Shown here one piece after another: positions 36,528-47,578 of a DNA stretch of 64,000 bases. Origin of the DNA: Phylloscopus collybita (lineage: Eukaryota > Chordata > Aves > Passeriformes > Phylloscopidae); NCBI GenBank assembly GCA_027886175.1, contig JAJNNQ010000137.1, forward strand, positions 6,576,001 to 6,640,000. The letters are read 5' to 3'. How positions within the stretch are numbered: position 1 is the stretch's first letter; each line of letters starts with the position of its first letter. The notes beneath the pieces are model-generated. The model had not been told where the DNA came from. It worked only from the letters and a program-made list of their open reading frames with translations, and made no database searches. The position numbers and the translations under genes were made by a program.

Positions 36528-39350
36528 GTGTTAATATTATCTCTGAAAAGAAGTTAAATTGCACAAGCCTGGGGAGCTGAAAGAATGGTTTAATTAAAAT
36601 CTGCTTGTGTCCTCTTTCTTCTCTCCATGTATGAGCAAAACCCTCTGGGAAAATCCTCCTACAAGAAAGACAAATCCCTCTGAAAACTGGAGAATTCCAA
36701 AAACTTATAGCCAGAAAAATAAGGACAAGAAGTTGCTTAAGGCCACTGGCCTCAGTCAGAGCCCAAATAACTGGTTCCAGTCCCTGCTGTCCCTGGAGCT
36801 GTGCTGGGGCAGGAGCAGCAGGCACCCTTGGGCTCTGACCATAAGAGAGAATCTTATTGGCACAAAAATTCTCTTCTTCTCCCTTTACATTTACATGTAT
36901 CTATCATCTCAGGGCCATTTTTGGACCTTAAATTCTTTTCTTTTTCACCACTCTAAATTGTACATGAACAGATTCCATCCTACCAGTGAGATTTTTCTGC
37001 CAATGGATGGTGACTCAGCATAAATCATTTTCCTTTACTGCTTTGGTTTTTTGTTTGAGTTTCCTGAGAGCTGGTTCTGCCACTCTTCCCTTTCAGAAAC
37101 TGTGCATGATTTCAGACTGGAGGATCTCAGGGTCTGGGACTTGATTTCACAGATATTTCTTTTAAACACAGTTACAGTACCAGATAAGGAACAGCTGAAT
37201 TCTTGTGCAATAAAAACAAACTTGTCTTGAAATTATGAGGTTGTGACATTTGAAATTGTTTAAATTTTTGTATTTGGCTGAAACATGAAAATCTATTCTA
37301 GTGTTTTGTTTTTGTTTTTGTTTTTTTTTAATTTCTCATTTACAAATGTCACAGTTTTTAAAAGCTGCAAAGTGTGGAGGTTTGTGTGTAATGGGAATTT
37401 TATGGTAGCAACATAAATATTAATGATTCTGTCAAAGGATCACAAATGATTGAATAATAGCAGAGAAATTGGAAGAAAAATTTCCAGAGTGGAGAAAAAC
37501 CCAACATGAATGACTTAAGATCACTCAGGGTTTAGAGCTGAGTAGAAGGAAGAACTGAAACTGGTTTTTGCTTAAGACATATTTGCTTTTGATGTCTATA
37601 AGGTCGCATACCCACTCAGCATTGGGACAGTGAGTACCAAGAAGTCTTGGGATATTAAAGGAGTGGTTTGTCAAAGTCTGGCAGGTCTGCAGAGGAAGGT
37701 GGCAGCAGATAAAAGAGCTTTTGGATGGGTTTGTGGAATCAGAGGATGAATTTAACTTAATATTAGGAAAGGACCTTCCCATGGAGACATCCGAAGAAGG
37801 GGAACACATGTTTCTGTGGTCCTCATAAGGGATAAGGCAAATTTTTGCTCACACAAATTAAAGTCTGGAAAATGTCCCACTGTAGTGGGAGATGAGCATC
37901 ATTCAATGCAGGTGTGGATGCCTGGGTCACTTGAGCACTATTCCTACTGAGGACAACACAGTCAATTAAGAATTTGTACCAGTCATCTGAAATCTCATTG
38001 AGCTGCAACCTGGACAGCAAAGTCACACTGCACTTAATTGCATTTCCATTTCCCCCTGGAAGGTTCTAGATCATGCAGCTGGGCTGTGGAAGATTGAGAT
38101 CTACCACTGAAACAAGGTCCTGCACTATTACTACTTTTCATTGCCCAGTTTTGGTTAGCAGGGTTGGTTCCTCTACATACCCAGTGAATGACTCAAGATA
38201 CTCAGCAGCAAGAAGTATCTGTTGAAATTTCACTTCAGGTATCTAAAAATTATCTTTTGGCACCTAGCCACTGCTTTTGATACTAAGCCAAAGGACAGGC
38301 ACAAATTCTGTCAGTGAACAGGTCAGTTAGATGTTTTTACTAACTCCCACTATGTAGATCTGAAATTGCAGCGCAAGGAATACACAGTTTGTGGCATGTG
38401 GGACTAAATATCATTCAGCAACTTCTACCCACTGAATTATTTGTTAGCTCTGTTAGCTCTGCCTGTGCTTAGCTTCTCTTCATGCAGCCAGTACAACAGC
38501 AGGGCTGGAGGCAGCTTTGTCTGTGTACAGGTGAGGGGACAGCCCTGTCCCCTGAGAGGGCATTGTCTTTTAGCAACAGCATCTGTCTGCTTTGTGTCAG
38601 GGCAGGAAAGCTAAGGGTCCCTTCTGCTAGTGCTAGTACCAAAAAAAGCACTAATTTAGGCAGAGCAGCTGGAGATTCCTGACTGCTGGTGTGTGGAAAA
38701 GAGGGTGACAGAGCAGGGCTATGTTCCAAATGTGTTGCAAATGTATAGTCCCAAATTACAGCAGCCTGCCATTGTTCTCAGGGGTGTTCAGCCTCCTCGT
38801 GGAGTCCTCACCCAGCACAAAGCTCCATGTGCATGTTCTGAAGCAAAGCTCAAACACAGCATTTTGTATCTGATGCTCTGAAATCAATGACAGTCTCTGT
38901 TGGGAGGGACCCTCCACATCAAACCCTTAGGTCTGCCTGTGCTCAGTAGCTTTTTTAGAGAAACTAATGGCCCATATGATTTGAGGCTTTGGCACTGTTG
39001 GTGCACTGTTTGTGGTCTAAATGTTTGCATTAAAAACGATCAAGAAATTAGATCTGTCTTCTTATGGTTTAGATAGGACTTTTCTAAAGCTCAGTATTCA
39101 GGGGTTTTGTCTGGGGAGAGACTGAATGCTGATCTCAGTGTAGAGCTGGACAGCCAACCACAGCCTTTCAGATCAGTATTTTGTTTTAACACCCAGCCCC
39201 AGTGCATTAGATATAACAGTATCTCTGTTGTCCTCAACACATGGCTATGGGAGAAGGAAAAAAAGCAGAAGCAAAGATAAATGCTGTCATGCCAGAAGTG
39301 TGTGATGCCACAGAGTGGACTCTGAAGGACTCAAAACAGCTATACTGCAA

Positions 39351-39422
39351 TGTATTATATCTGGATATAATGATAAATGGATAATGATACACATAGTATG
39401 TGTATGTATATATAAAATAAGA
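39351..39422. repeat. AT-rich (ATGATA/TATG)n tract
   Basis: Loosely repeating TGTATTATATC, GGATAATGATA and TATGTGTATGTATATATA words. It is a degenerate microsatellite. Confidence 0.75.
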
Positions 39423-39596
39423 TTTATAAAGTTTTGGATTTCTTGAGCTCTGTGTCTCTGGGCAAGTACAAAGTCAGGTTTGTGTAAGGCTTGATCTTTA
39501 TTCACAGGCAGAGATCCTAAGATCCTACTGGCTGATGAATATTTTGGTGCTGGATCAGGCTCCTTAGGTACAGAGCTTCTTAGGTCACTAACTCCA

Positions 39597-39765
39597 AACC
39601 AAGAATATTGTGGAGGACCATATAAAAGGTCCTCCAGAAGTCCAGGTAGATGAGGTCACTAGCTCTTCTCCTGTCCACTGATGCCATGACTCCACCAAGG
39701 AAGGACACTTCCATGGTCATTCAGTCAGGCACAACTTGCCCTTGGTGAAGCTGTATCAGCCTTTC
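39597..39765 (-). mobile_element. CR1 fragment from internal ORF2, antisense
   Basis: AGAAGTCCAGGTAGATGAGG followed by TCACTAGCTCTTCTC, GTCCACTGATGCCATGACTC and GTCAGGCACAACTTGCCCTT, GGTGAAGCTGTAT matches the inverse of the mid-reverse-transcriptase region of CR1 ORF2. Neither the tail nor the late ORF2 is next to it, so the 3' part has been lost by deletion or rearrangement. Confidence 0.78.
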
Positions 39766-42700
39766 TCTTCTGCTTTTGCTGCTGGAGAGGGGGTGACCAT
39801 GGCTGTACCAGATGTGAGGACTGCTCAGCAGCCAGCCCTGGATCAGTAAGAATGCACAATGTTGACAGAGTTTGCTTTATCAAGGACAAAACAGCAGAGC
39901 TGTGATGTGTCAAGTCATAAATAACTCATCGTGGGGAAAGTGTGCACTCTCTGGGCAGGGAGCCACAGCATTCATCCTTAGATATGCATTCAAATCCGTC
40001 CCATTAGTATCATATTCTTCTGTGATTACTCCATTGATTCTAACTGCATCTCATCTCCCCCCAAGAGCTGCAAACACCCTTTAATTTTCTGAAAGGCAGG
40101 AGGAAGGAGAATGTCACCATAACATTCTCACTGAGTTCAGAGCAAGGCTATGGAGAAAGGCAAACAGGGCATGAACACCTATGGAGCTGAGCTGTACTGG
40201 TTCTGCAGGTGCTAAAGTGAGCAAAAGCCAAAAACTGAATGCCAATGGGATGCCAGTGTTTGCTCACACAGCAGCATGGCAGGACCCTGGTGCTCACCCT
40301 AAGAGTAGAAGGGGTATGAACTCTTCACTGACCCTGGGCTGTTCCGTGTTGGTGATGAAACCCAAAACCTGTCAAGTTTCATGTGGTCTCCAATTTCCTA
40401 GAGGAGGTTTCAAAGTGCTCCTGTTACAATATCTTGTTTTCAGAAGTACCTTTCATGAAACCTCACAAATTCTCCTTAATCCCCTTTAAATGAGGGTCTC
40501 GTGACTTCCAAGCACTCCCTGAAAGCTCCACTATTTCCATTATTATTGTTGGCACAGAGGAGGCTCCATTACTCCCCAGAGCTGTTGGAATAGGTTTCAG
40601 TTTGGGAGAGGGCATGAAAGGAGTTCTTAGGCTGTCCCTCATCACTCTGCTAGGCAGGAAAGGCTGTAGAACAGCAGCTAAAATGCAACTGCATAACCCC
40701 TCTGCAAAAAATAACCCAGCTGAAGCAAGCTGAGGAAGTAAGAGGTAAGAGAGAGGTTTAGAAAAAGCAAAAAGAAGAGCTTCTTGTCAAATAGGGGAAA
40801 CTGCACCGTTTTGGTTGGGGTCAGCTAAAGCAATGCCATGTGAAAGATGGAGGGAGAGCTGTTGGGTGGGGAATGCTGCAGGTTGGCAGTGCTCACTGGT
40901 CTGTGCAGAGATGTGCCAACCTAGGGACAGCACAGTCTGGGATGGGACACAGCATCTCTTTGACCAGAGCCTGCTGCTTCTGCCACTTGGATGGATTTTA
41001 TTTTGCATATGTGCAGGCCATGGAATAAAATGAGTTGTGCATTAGCCAGGATAAAGGGCTCTGCGCTGCCATTACCTCTGTGTTTGTGTGGGAGTGGGGA
41101 GCAAAGAAAAAGATGTAATGAGAAAGTCTGGTTTCACTTAGGTGCTGTTTATGTTGGGAGTGCAGAACTGCCAGCCCACACAAACTCTCCCCCGACAGCT
41201 GCCAGCTACAGAGTCAAGATTAAGAGGAAACGTTGAAGGGAAACATTACAGTAGCATGCTCTAGTAAGGGATTTTGGTCATAGAGAGCAAGGAAACAGAG
41301 AAGGGGAAAAAAAAATCAATCCTGTCCAAGAACTCTCCCAAGTCTATTGGAGGGCTCTGGCCAAATCACCAGGGCCATAATCTCCCAAATGAATTTGCCA
41401 AAGCATTAAAATATAAATGAAATTTGTATAAATGACACTGTTTTATTTGAGATGCTAAGCTCCTGCAGATGTCAGAGCAGCTAAGGGTGTTAATGCTCCT
41501 CTGGCAACCACAGCCTGACACACCCAGCTGGAGCGCTTTGAAGAGATGGGGTTTAACCTGTGGGTTTAATTTGATTAAATTAAAGCAAATTTACACCAGA
41601 ATAGTACCGGGGAAAATAAAAGTAGTGTTTCCTTGCTGTGCTGGAGAAAAGACTATCCCTGTGCAAGCCCTACAGTCCCTCTGGTGAAATGATCACAAAC
41701 ATCTTCTGCTGAGGGGGGGAGCAAAGCCTTTGCCAAGGTAAGCAAGAGGACAGCTCAGTATTGAGCAGCTGCCATCACCAAGTCATGATGTTCTTTCCCT
41801 GCTAGTTTTTAGCTGCTTATCAAAATACTTAACAACTCCCAAAGCATTCTTTCAATGCTTCCTTCAGCAGCCAGACACTCAGGGCCACAGGGCTGGCCAG
41901 CACCTGAGGGGAGTTTGGACACAAGCACTCTTGGCCTGTTTTCCCAGGAGAGCATGAGAAGTGCCAGGAATCCTCACAAGCAGTGTGTCCCTAGGAGCTG
42001 GTATTACAAAACCATGAGCATGAGTGAGTTTGACTGTGAGAAGCCCCGTTATTTTCAATGGACTCTTGATAAATTCAGTGTATTTATGGAGTCTACCTAC
42101 AGGGTGTACCTTCAGTGTAGGGCTTCACCTGGGCCACTACTCATGGGTTTCCTCTGTCTCAGCTGTCCTCATCTCTTGCAGTCCTGTATCTCCACTCAGT
42201 GAGCACTTTCCCCTCCTGTAAATGTGTGACAAGTCATTACCAGGCATTGTTTTGCATCACTGTCTTGACACTCAGATCAGTTCTGGGCCATAGCCTGGTA
42301 ACGTTGTTGTGAATTATGGTACCAAAAGCCTGTCTGTTATGCCTAGAGCCTTGAAAATAAGCTTCACTATGCCACATCCACTGTGTGGCTTCTCTAGCCG
42401 AGGAACTAACCTAGGTATCAAAAAGGTGCAAATGTAAAACAGAAAAAAAATACACATTCAAGGTTTGAAAGTAGCTATGAGATCCTCTAAAGGGTTCTCT
42501 GTACCCTGAAGGTATTACTGGCACTTCAGCTAGGAAGTTGCAGGTGAGACCTATTTCATTAAGGCTCCCCAGGAGCAATGGGAAGCTTCATCTAACATAT
42601 CATTCCCATGATCCCTAGTATAAGGTCTCAGCTTCTGATTTTCTGGTGGCTCAAACAGCTTGAAAGGGAAAAGATTGATTCCATGATGCATTGGATGATG

Positions 42701-43139
42701 TTTGAGTTCCTTTTGTTTTGGAAAATAAAGCAATCTGTACTGTGAAGGTCAACAGAGTTCAAGCTAGGTGAGTGACATTGCAAGTAGAAAGGGTCACTGA
42801 TATGCTTTTGTCAACATGAAACATTTATTGGAGTCATAGCACAGTTGTTGGTTCAGAGCAATAAGGATTTCTTCTAAGTTTCCACCCCAGAGTTTATCAA
42901 TTGCTAAAACTCTACTTGGAAATAAAAGATGAGAATTTTTTTTATGCTGTAGCTGAGGTTGAAAGACCAGACAAGCAAGTTCCTGTCTTTAGTTCTGGCA
43001 GCTTTGATTTATGGTTTTGTAAAGGCTGATAAAGACTCTCCAGCACACAAAACAAAAGAGAATTAATTCTTTACACATCAGAATCAGGACAAAGATGCAA
43101 GATGTCAAGTACTTCATTGACATTTAATCATGCTTTATT

Positions 43140-43430
43140 ACTGAGGCAATCCCTAAATATTAAAATGATGGTTGGTTATTTACAAGCATATTGCTGCCAT
43201 GGCAATTGTGACCAAACAACTCTAACTCAATCTCTTTGGTAATTATTTTCAAATCTAATTTCTGGTTGGATCATGTTTATATCAGATTTAAGCTTGGCTC
43301 CATCTGGAGCAGATGCAGTCTTCTCATAAAAGGAGTAATTGATCAAATTCTGGATTTGGTTACATGCATGCAACTCCATTGTAATCCAAAATATGTGACT
43401 GCATGTCCCAGGAGGGAGGGTCAGCTGGAA
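43140..43430. promoter_or_regulatory. Candidate conserved non-coding element (motif-based)
   Basis: An AT-rich stretch with TGCCATGGCAATTGTGACC (RFX- and SOX-like), GGTAATTATTTTCAAATC, GGAGTAATTGATCAAATTC (homeobox-type), ACATGCATGCAACTCCATTG and TGTAATCC. It is repeat-free and without coding signal. The density of homeodomain, SOX and RFX-type words is above that of its neighbours by eye. Inference only. Confidence 0.3.
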
Positions 43431-43989
43431 GATCTTGTTAATTAGTATATTATGTGTTCAAATTAGAATTGTATGCTGCCATTAGTGAAAAGTGGACTGA
43501 TACTCTCTCTGTTTGAAAAAGATTATGCTGACAGGTAGACAGCAGGTCTCTTGTTGCTGGAAGTTCTCAGTGTATTTGTCCTTAGCTCCTTGATGATGTC
43601 ATTTTAGAAATGAAGGGAAAAAAATACTGTAAGTGTTTATCCTGACATTACTTCAGCTATTGTTGAAGAATTTGATGCAAGAACATGAATTAAAGATTTT
43701 CTGTGTAGGACTGTGAAATTCCTGTATGGACATAACATGTTTGCCTTTGCCACTTAGCAGCTAGATGCTGTTTTAATTTATAGATTTCACTGTGATTGCA
43801 TAGGAAATAGGGCAAGTTCTGTCTGGTTTCTGGCTGGAGACACTGAGATACAAAGGGAAATTCAGATATGACAGTGAGGATGGGAATCTCGGTCTTCTCC
43901 ATTAGGCCTCACTAGCTCCTTTAGCAATGTCTGGATATTATTATTATTTTAGGACAGGCATGAACTCTGCTTTGGGACTGAAATGCCTC

Positions 43990-44510
43990 CAGCCCCAGTT
44001 CTCCATCAGCCCTGTGCTTTCCTCTCCACCCTCCCACCAAGGCCACCCACACCTTGCTCGCAGAGACCCTGTGCTCGTCTTTCCCTCCTCATGGACCATA
44101 TTTTCCTTGAGCCCCTTCCCTTAGATGTACACCAGATGTCCTGTGTGCCTCCCACCACCTTTTCTCTCCATCTTTTTCCTCCCTCTCACACCAGGAGCAG
44201 TGTGTGTGGTCCCCAGCCCATCACATGCCTTGACCATAACCTCCCTCTCTCTTCTCCACTTCCTGCCAAAGTCTCATTGCTGGGACCCTCTTCTTCCTCT
44301 CCAGATTTCTCATGTCTCTTCCCAACTGTGGCAAAAAGTCCAGACTCTGCAGTATCTCCACATGCTGCACTTTCATCCTCAACCCACCAGAGTCAGTCCA
44401 CATCCTGCATTCCTTCCTCTACCCACTGCACTCCGACTTGCAGCCAGTGCATCACACAGTCTTCACAAATATCCAGCCCCCTCTTCTTATTTTGCTTCAA
44501 TTATTTATTT
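43990..44510. other. Pyrimidine-rich block with long chance frames
   Basis: The plus strand is strongly C/T-rich for about 520 bases (many CCTCC, TCTCC and TTCCTC words). Two overlapping plus-strand frames of 132 and 196 codons arise because stop codons are rare in such sequence; they translate to Pro/Ser/His/Leu-rich low-complexity strings with no domain. No splice borders support them. It could be an old repeat or just skewed composition. Confidence 0.6.
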
Positions 44511-45594
44511 TCTCTTTACCTGAGGAGGCAATCAGTGATGCCTTCATTTAAACATTTAAAAAATTTGAGCTGATGAGCAGAGCTGAGGGAGGACACTGCT
44601 TTGCTGTAGGGTACCAAGAGCTGCTGCTAGGCAAGTCTGACAGAAAAGTGGGACGTGGACACTCAGACACCAAGGCTCTGTGGGTCTCCTGTTTCTCCCC
44701 AGCTTGCCACCAAAGTCATCTCAGCCCATTGGCTGCAGGGTGCCCTGACAGCCTGGAACTGATCAGATGCAACCTCTGGGCTGTGTGTGCCATGGAGACA
44801 GAAATGCTCCTGTGTGTGGGACTTCACAAATGTCACTGACCAGACCTTGGCAGGAAAATCCCAGTAGTGAGGGGCAGCAGAAAGCCCAATTCCTGCTGTA
44901 ACAAGGAATTTCCTTGAAGATCTCCCCAATGACAGGAAAACATCAAAGGACTTAGAAAAAGGTATTCAGAAGGAACTTCAAGGCAGGACAACAGTTCCTG
45001 ATGGATGTTTCTTTTATATCTTTTATATTAAGCGTTCTTAAAAAAAAAAAATCCTCAAAGCCAGAGATGAAAGATTTGAAGTGGTTTCTTGGATGACTGA
45101 ATGTAAATCACCCAGATTGTCCAGAGGGATGGGGCCCATTCCTGACTTCTCCTCTGACTGCAGATTCATATAAATTTTATTCCAAAATTAGACCATGTGT
45201 AACTCCTGGAGAAACCCCTGGCTCAGGTTAGCCAGCAGAATCCCTGCTCCACCACTGCAGAGGCATGGACCAAGGATTGGCACAGTCTCAACCCTTCAGC
45301 ATTGCCTGTTCCAACACCTGTTGGAGGTTTGAGATGCCTGTGCCCAACATAAGGAACCTCTTCTGCTACAGTGAACACTCACAGCACGGGGGAGGTGTTG
45401 GCAGTGGTTTTGACAGCACAGAGAAGAGCAGCAGGTGAGTAAAGGCAGGGTGAAGTGGTTGGAAGTCAGCAGGTAGGAGCAGACAGAGGGGAAAAATTGT
45501 CACAAAACCATTGTAAAGCCAAGAGCACCACAGGCTGTCTCAGTGACAGCAAAGAGATGCCTCGTGCTGCATGCATGCATCAAAATCCAGACAT

Positions 45595-45824
45595 CACACA
45601 ATCACAGAAATGGTGACTGGAAGGAGCCTCCTGAGGTCTCTTTGCCAGCCTCCTCCTCAAAGCCAGATGGCTGTCAAAGGTATGTCAGGTCAGCCCTGGG
45701 TTTTTCCAGCCAAGTCCTGTAATCCTGCAAGCACAGCATCCCCATCACTTCTGTGTGACCTCCTCCCATGCTGCACTGCCCTCCAGGTGAGGAAACCTTT
45801 CCTAACATCCACCCTGAACCTCCA
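45595..45824 (-). mobile_element. Diverged CR1-like fragment, antisense
   Basis: CACACAATCACAGAAATGGT followed by GGAAGGAGCCTCCTGAGGTC resembles an inverted tail of the older CR1 subfamily seen intact at 55531. At its other end GTGAGGAAACCTTTCCTAAC and CACCCTGAACCTCC match the late ORF2 region. The middle is poorly matched, so there are probably indels. Confidence 0.55.
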
Positions 45825-45834
45825 AAGTGAGGGG

Positions 45835-45895
45835 AAAAAAAAAAGCCAAACAAACAAACCCCCCACCAAACCAAAAAACATAACAGAAAACAACA
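45835..45895. repeat. A/C-rich tract next to CR1 remnant
   Basis: An A-run followed by CAAACAAACAAACCCCCCAC, CAAACC and AACAACAAC-type words. It is like a short version of the tract at 28.25 kb and lies directly at the end of a CR1 remnant. Confidence 0.85.
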
Positions 45896-47137
45896 ACTGT
45901 AACAAAAGTGAAACCAGAAAAATGTTTCACGGAAGTGCAACAACAAATAAAGTGAAACCACAGCTGGTGAGGGAGACCTTGATAACATCTGGCTTGGCTC
46001 CTTGAATGTCAGAAGGAGTAAATATACTAACTCTATCCCCAGATAATGGCCAGCTAGGTCTTGTTCAGGATCCAGAGCACCTTCTTAGTCAGCCCTCCTT
46101 TCTACAAATTCTTGTTCCTGGGCAGCTCCACTTCTTCCTTGTATTTTTTACTTATATTCTCTGTGTAGGATCTGTGGTTGATGGCAACAGGACTGAGGTG
46201 GTCTACAGAGCTCCCAGCTCTGGTAATTGCAGCATAACTCACTTGGAAACCCTGATTCTGATAAGTTTCTTAATTCCAAGAGATATATCTCACATTAAAT
46301 CTTTTTTTCTAGCACTTGTTCTACAAGAAGGGCAGATATCTTTGCCAAACACAGTATTACCTGATTGTGAAGGGAAAGCAAACAGCAGCACTCTGAATAT
46401 ACGTGATTTGGCAGGGAAACTGAGAGAGGAATGGACTCCTAAACAAAAGTTGTGATATAAAAAATTTGAGTCACACATGTGGCTTCCATTCCTCAGTGTT
46501 TATCGGGGGGAAAATAGCCTGTGATCTCCAGTTACCTAGCCAAGAGAAAATGAGAGCAGCACTATTTCTCCATTACTGTTTATTATTGTACTAGTAACAA
46601 TGGCAAAACACTCAGCTTTGTGATCTTATTTAAGTGAGAATAAATTGAATTTACCAAAACTGCACTCAAAACCTTATTGTTGCCTCCAAGCACACACAAG
46701 CTAAAAATAAGATGGAAAAAGGATTCTGCAGCCACTGGTGCCACAGCCTTGAGGCACCTGGCTGAGGTGGCAAAACTGAAGTGTTCATTGAAGTCAGGGG
46801 GGAAAAAAATGATGCCTGTTCATTTCAAGGGATTTTGGATGAGATCCAAAATAAGTGAAGATCAACAAAAGATAGGAAGGCAAGTGATCAAAACATACTG
46901 TAAAAGTGCCTGGTATTATTACAAACATCCCCTAAGGCTTCTGATAATAGTGCAGGAAAGCTATAGCTGCCATATTGTATTAGTTTAGTAAGAACAGCCA
47001 TTAGTCCCTTCCTGACTGCATGCCAAGCCATGCAAGGTAAATGCTCCCACGGATTTTTTTTCCCCCCTACCCTTTATACTTGGTAAAAGCCAGCCAGTTC
47101 CCTTACCTTGTTGCCCAGGGACTTCTAGAGCACTCAC
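45896..47137. other. Gene-free stretch, possibly intron of the adjacent exon
   Basis: The plus-strand frame at 46006-46455 has no domain support. On the minus strand this DNA lies just downstream of the donor site at 47137, so if the neighbouring exon is real this is the start of its intron. A second donor-like site (CAAG then GTAAGG on the minus strand) lies at 47106/47107. Confidence 0.5.
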
Positions 47138-47578
47138 CTTTGGCACATGGATGATGGAGGGCCTGGGGATGTGAGTGCAGAGTGCAATAACCTCCTGGCT
47201 CAGCTCTTTAGCAGCAAACACTGCTGGCTGGGTGGGAGCAGGCGCTGCCTGGGCAGCGGTGTGATTGCTGGAGCTGCCGCTTGCCCGGCTCTGTTTCTCA
47301 GAGCGTCTGCTGCCTTTGAACATCTCCTCGCTGTCCCCCTCTCCTCCGTGCTTGATGCTGCTGGCTGCTGCTGTGGATGGCTGCAGGCACACTGCTGAGG
47401 CTGCCTCTGTCTTCTCCTCCTCCATGGACACAGGACCCGCGCTGGGCTGCTCCAACGGAGTGTTTTCGTGTGTGTTTCCGAAGCAGGCGAGCAGGGCTGA
47501 GCAAGGGAAAGGATGCATCTTGGATGACAGGTTATCAGATCCACTTAGCCTGCTTTCCACATCTGCATAATCAACAGG
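47138..47578 (-). CDS. Putative internal coding exon, protein not recognised
   Basis: On the minus strand a 441-base segment is open for exactly 147 codons between an AG acceptor (GTGAGTGCAG, weak pyrimidine tract) and a strong donor (CCAAAG then GTGAGTG), giving a phase 0-0 exon. Codon use looks coding, with many GAG, AAG, CAG, CTG and AGC codons, and CpG and GC are raised against the flanks. The product is Ser/Ala-rich and probably disordered: residues 52-62 acidic (MEEEKTEA), 79-98 mixed charge, 100-120 Ser/Ala/Pro-rich, then one likely helix at 123-134 (AKELSQEVIALC) before PRPSIIHVPK. The helix loosely resembles RII-binding amphipathic helices of A-kinase anchoring proteins, but one hydrophobic position is Ser, so this is weak. 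Met21 has an A at -3, so a first-exon reading with a start there is possible. A second donor 31 bases on would shift the frame. I recognise no family; a chance frame in GC-rich DNA is the main alternative. Confidence 0.5.

Larger units (their letters stand above)
32169..39596. other. Gene-free unique sequence
   Basis: A long unique block. Candidate regulatory stretches lie near 35.7-36.1 kb and 36.5 kb, and a TATA/ATGATA-rich tract at 39351-39422. Frames at 32944-33360 (minus) and 36607-37023 (plus) are about 138 codons without support. Nothing else is recognised. Confidence 0.5.
39766..45594. other. Gene-free unique sequence
   Basis: No convincing exon. A motif-dense stretch at 43.14-43.43 kb and a pyrimidine-rich block at 43.99-44.51 kb are listed separately. 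The rest is unremarkable. Confidence 0.5.

Noticed and set aside
43983..44573. 196-codon plus-strand frame and its overlapping 132-codon neighbour
   Set aside because: Both come from the pyrimidine-rich composition, which lacks stop triplets; the products are low-complexity Pro/Ser/His strings.
46006..46455. 149-codon plus-strand frame with a hydrophobic segment
   Set aside because: It begins downstream of a CR1 remnant, has no family features, and lies antisense to the putative intron.
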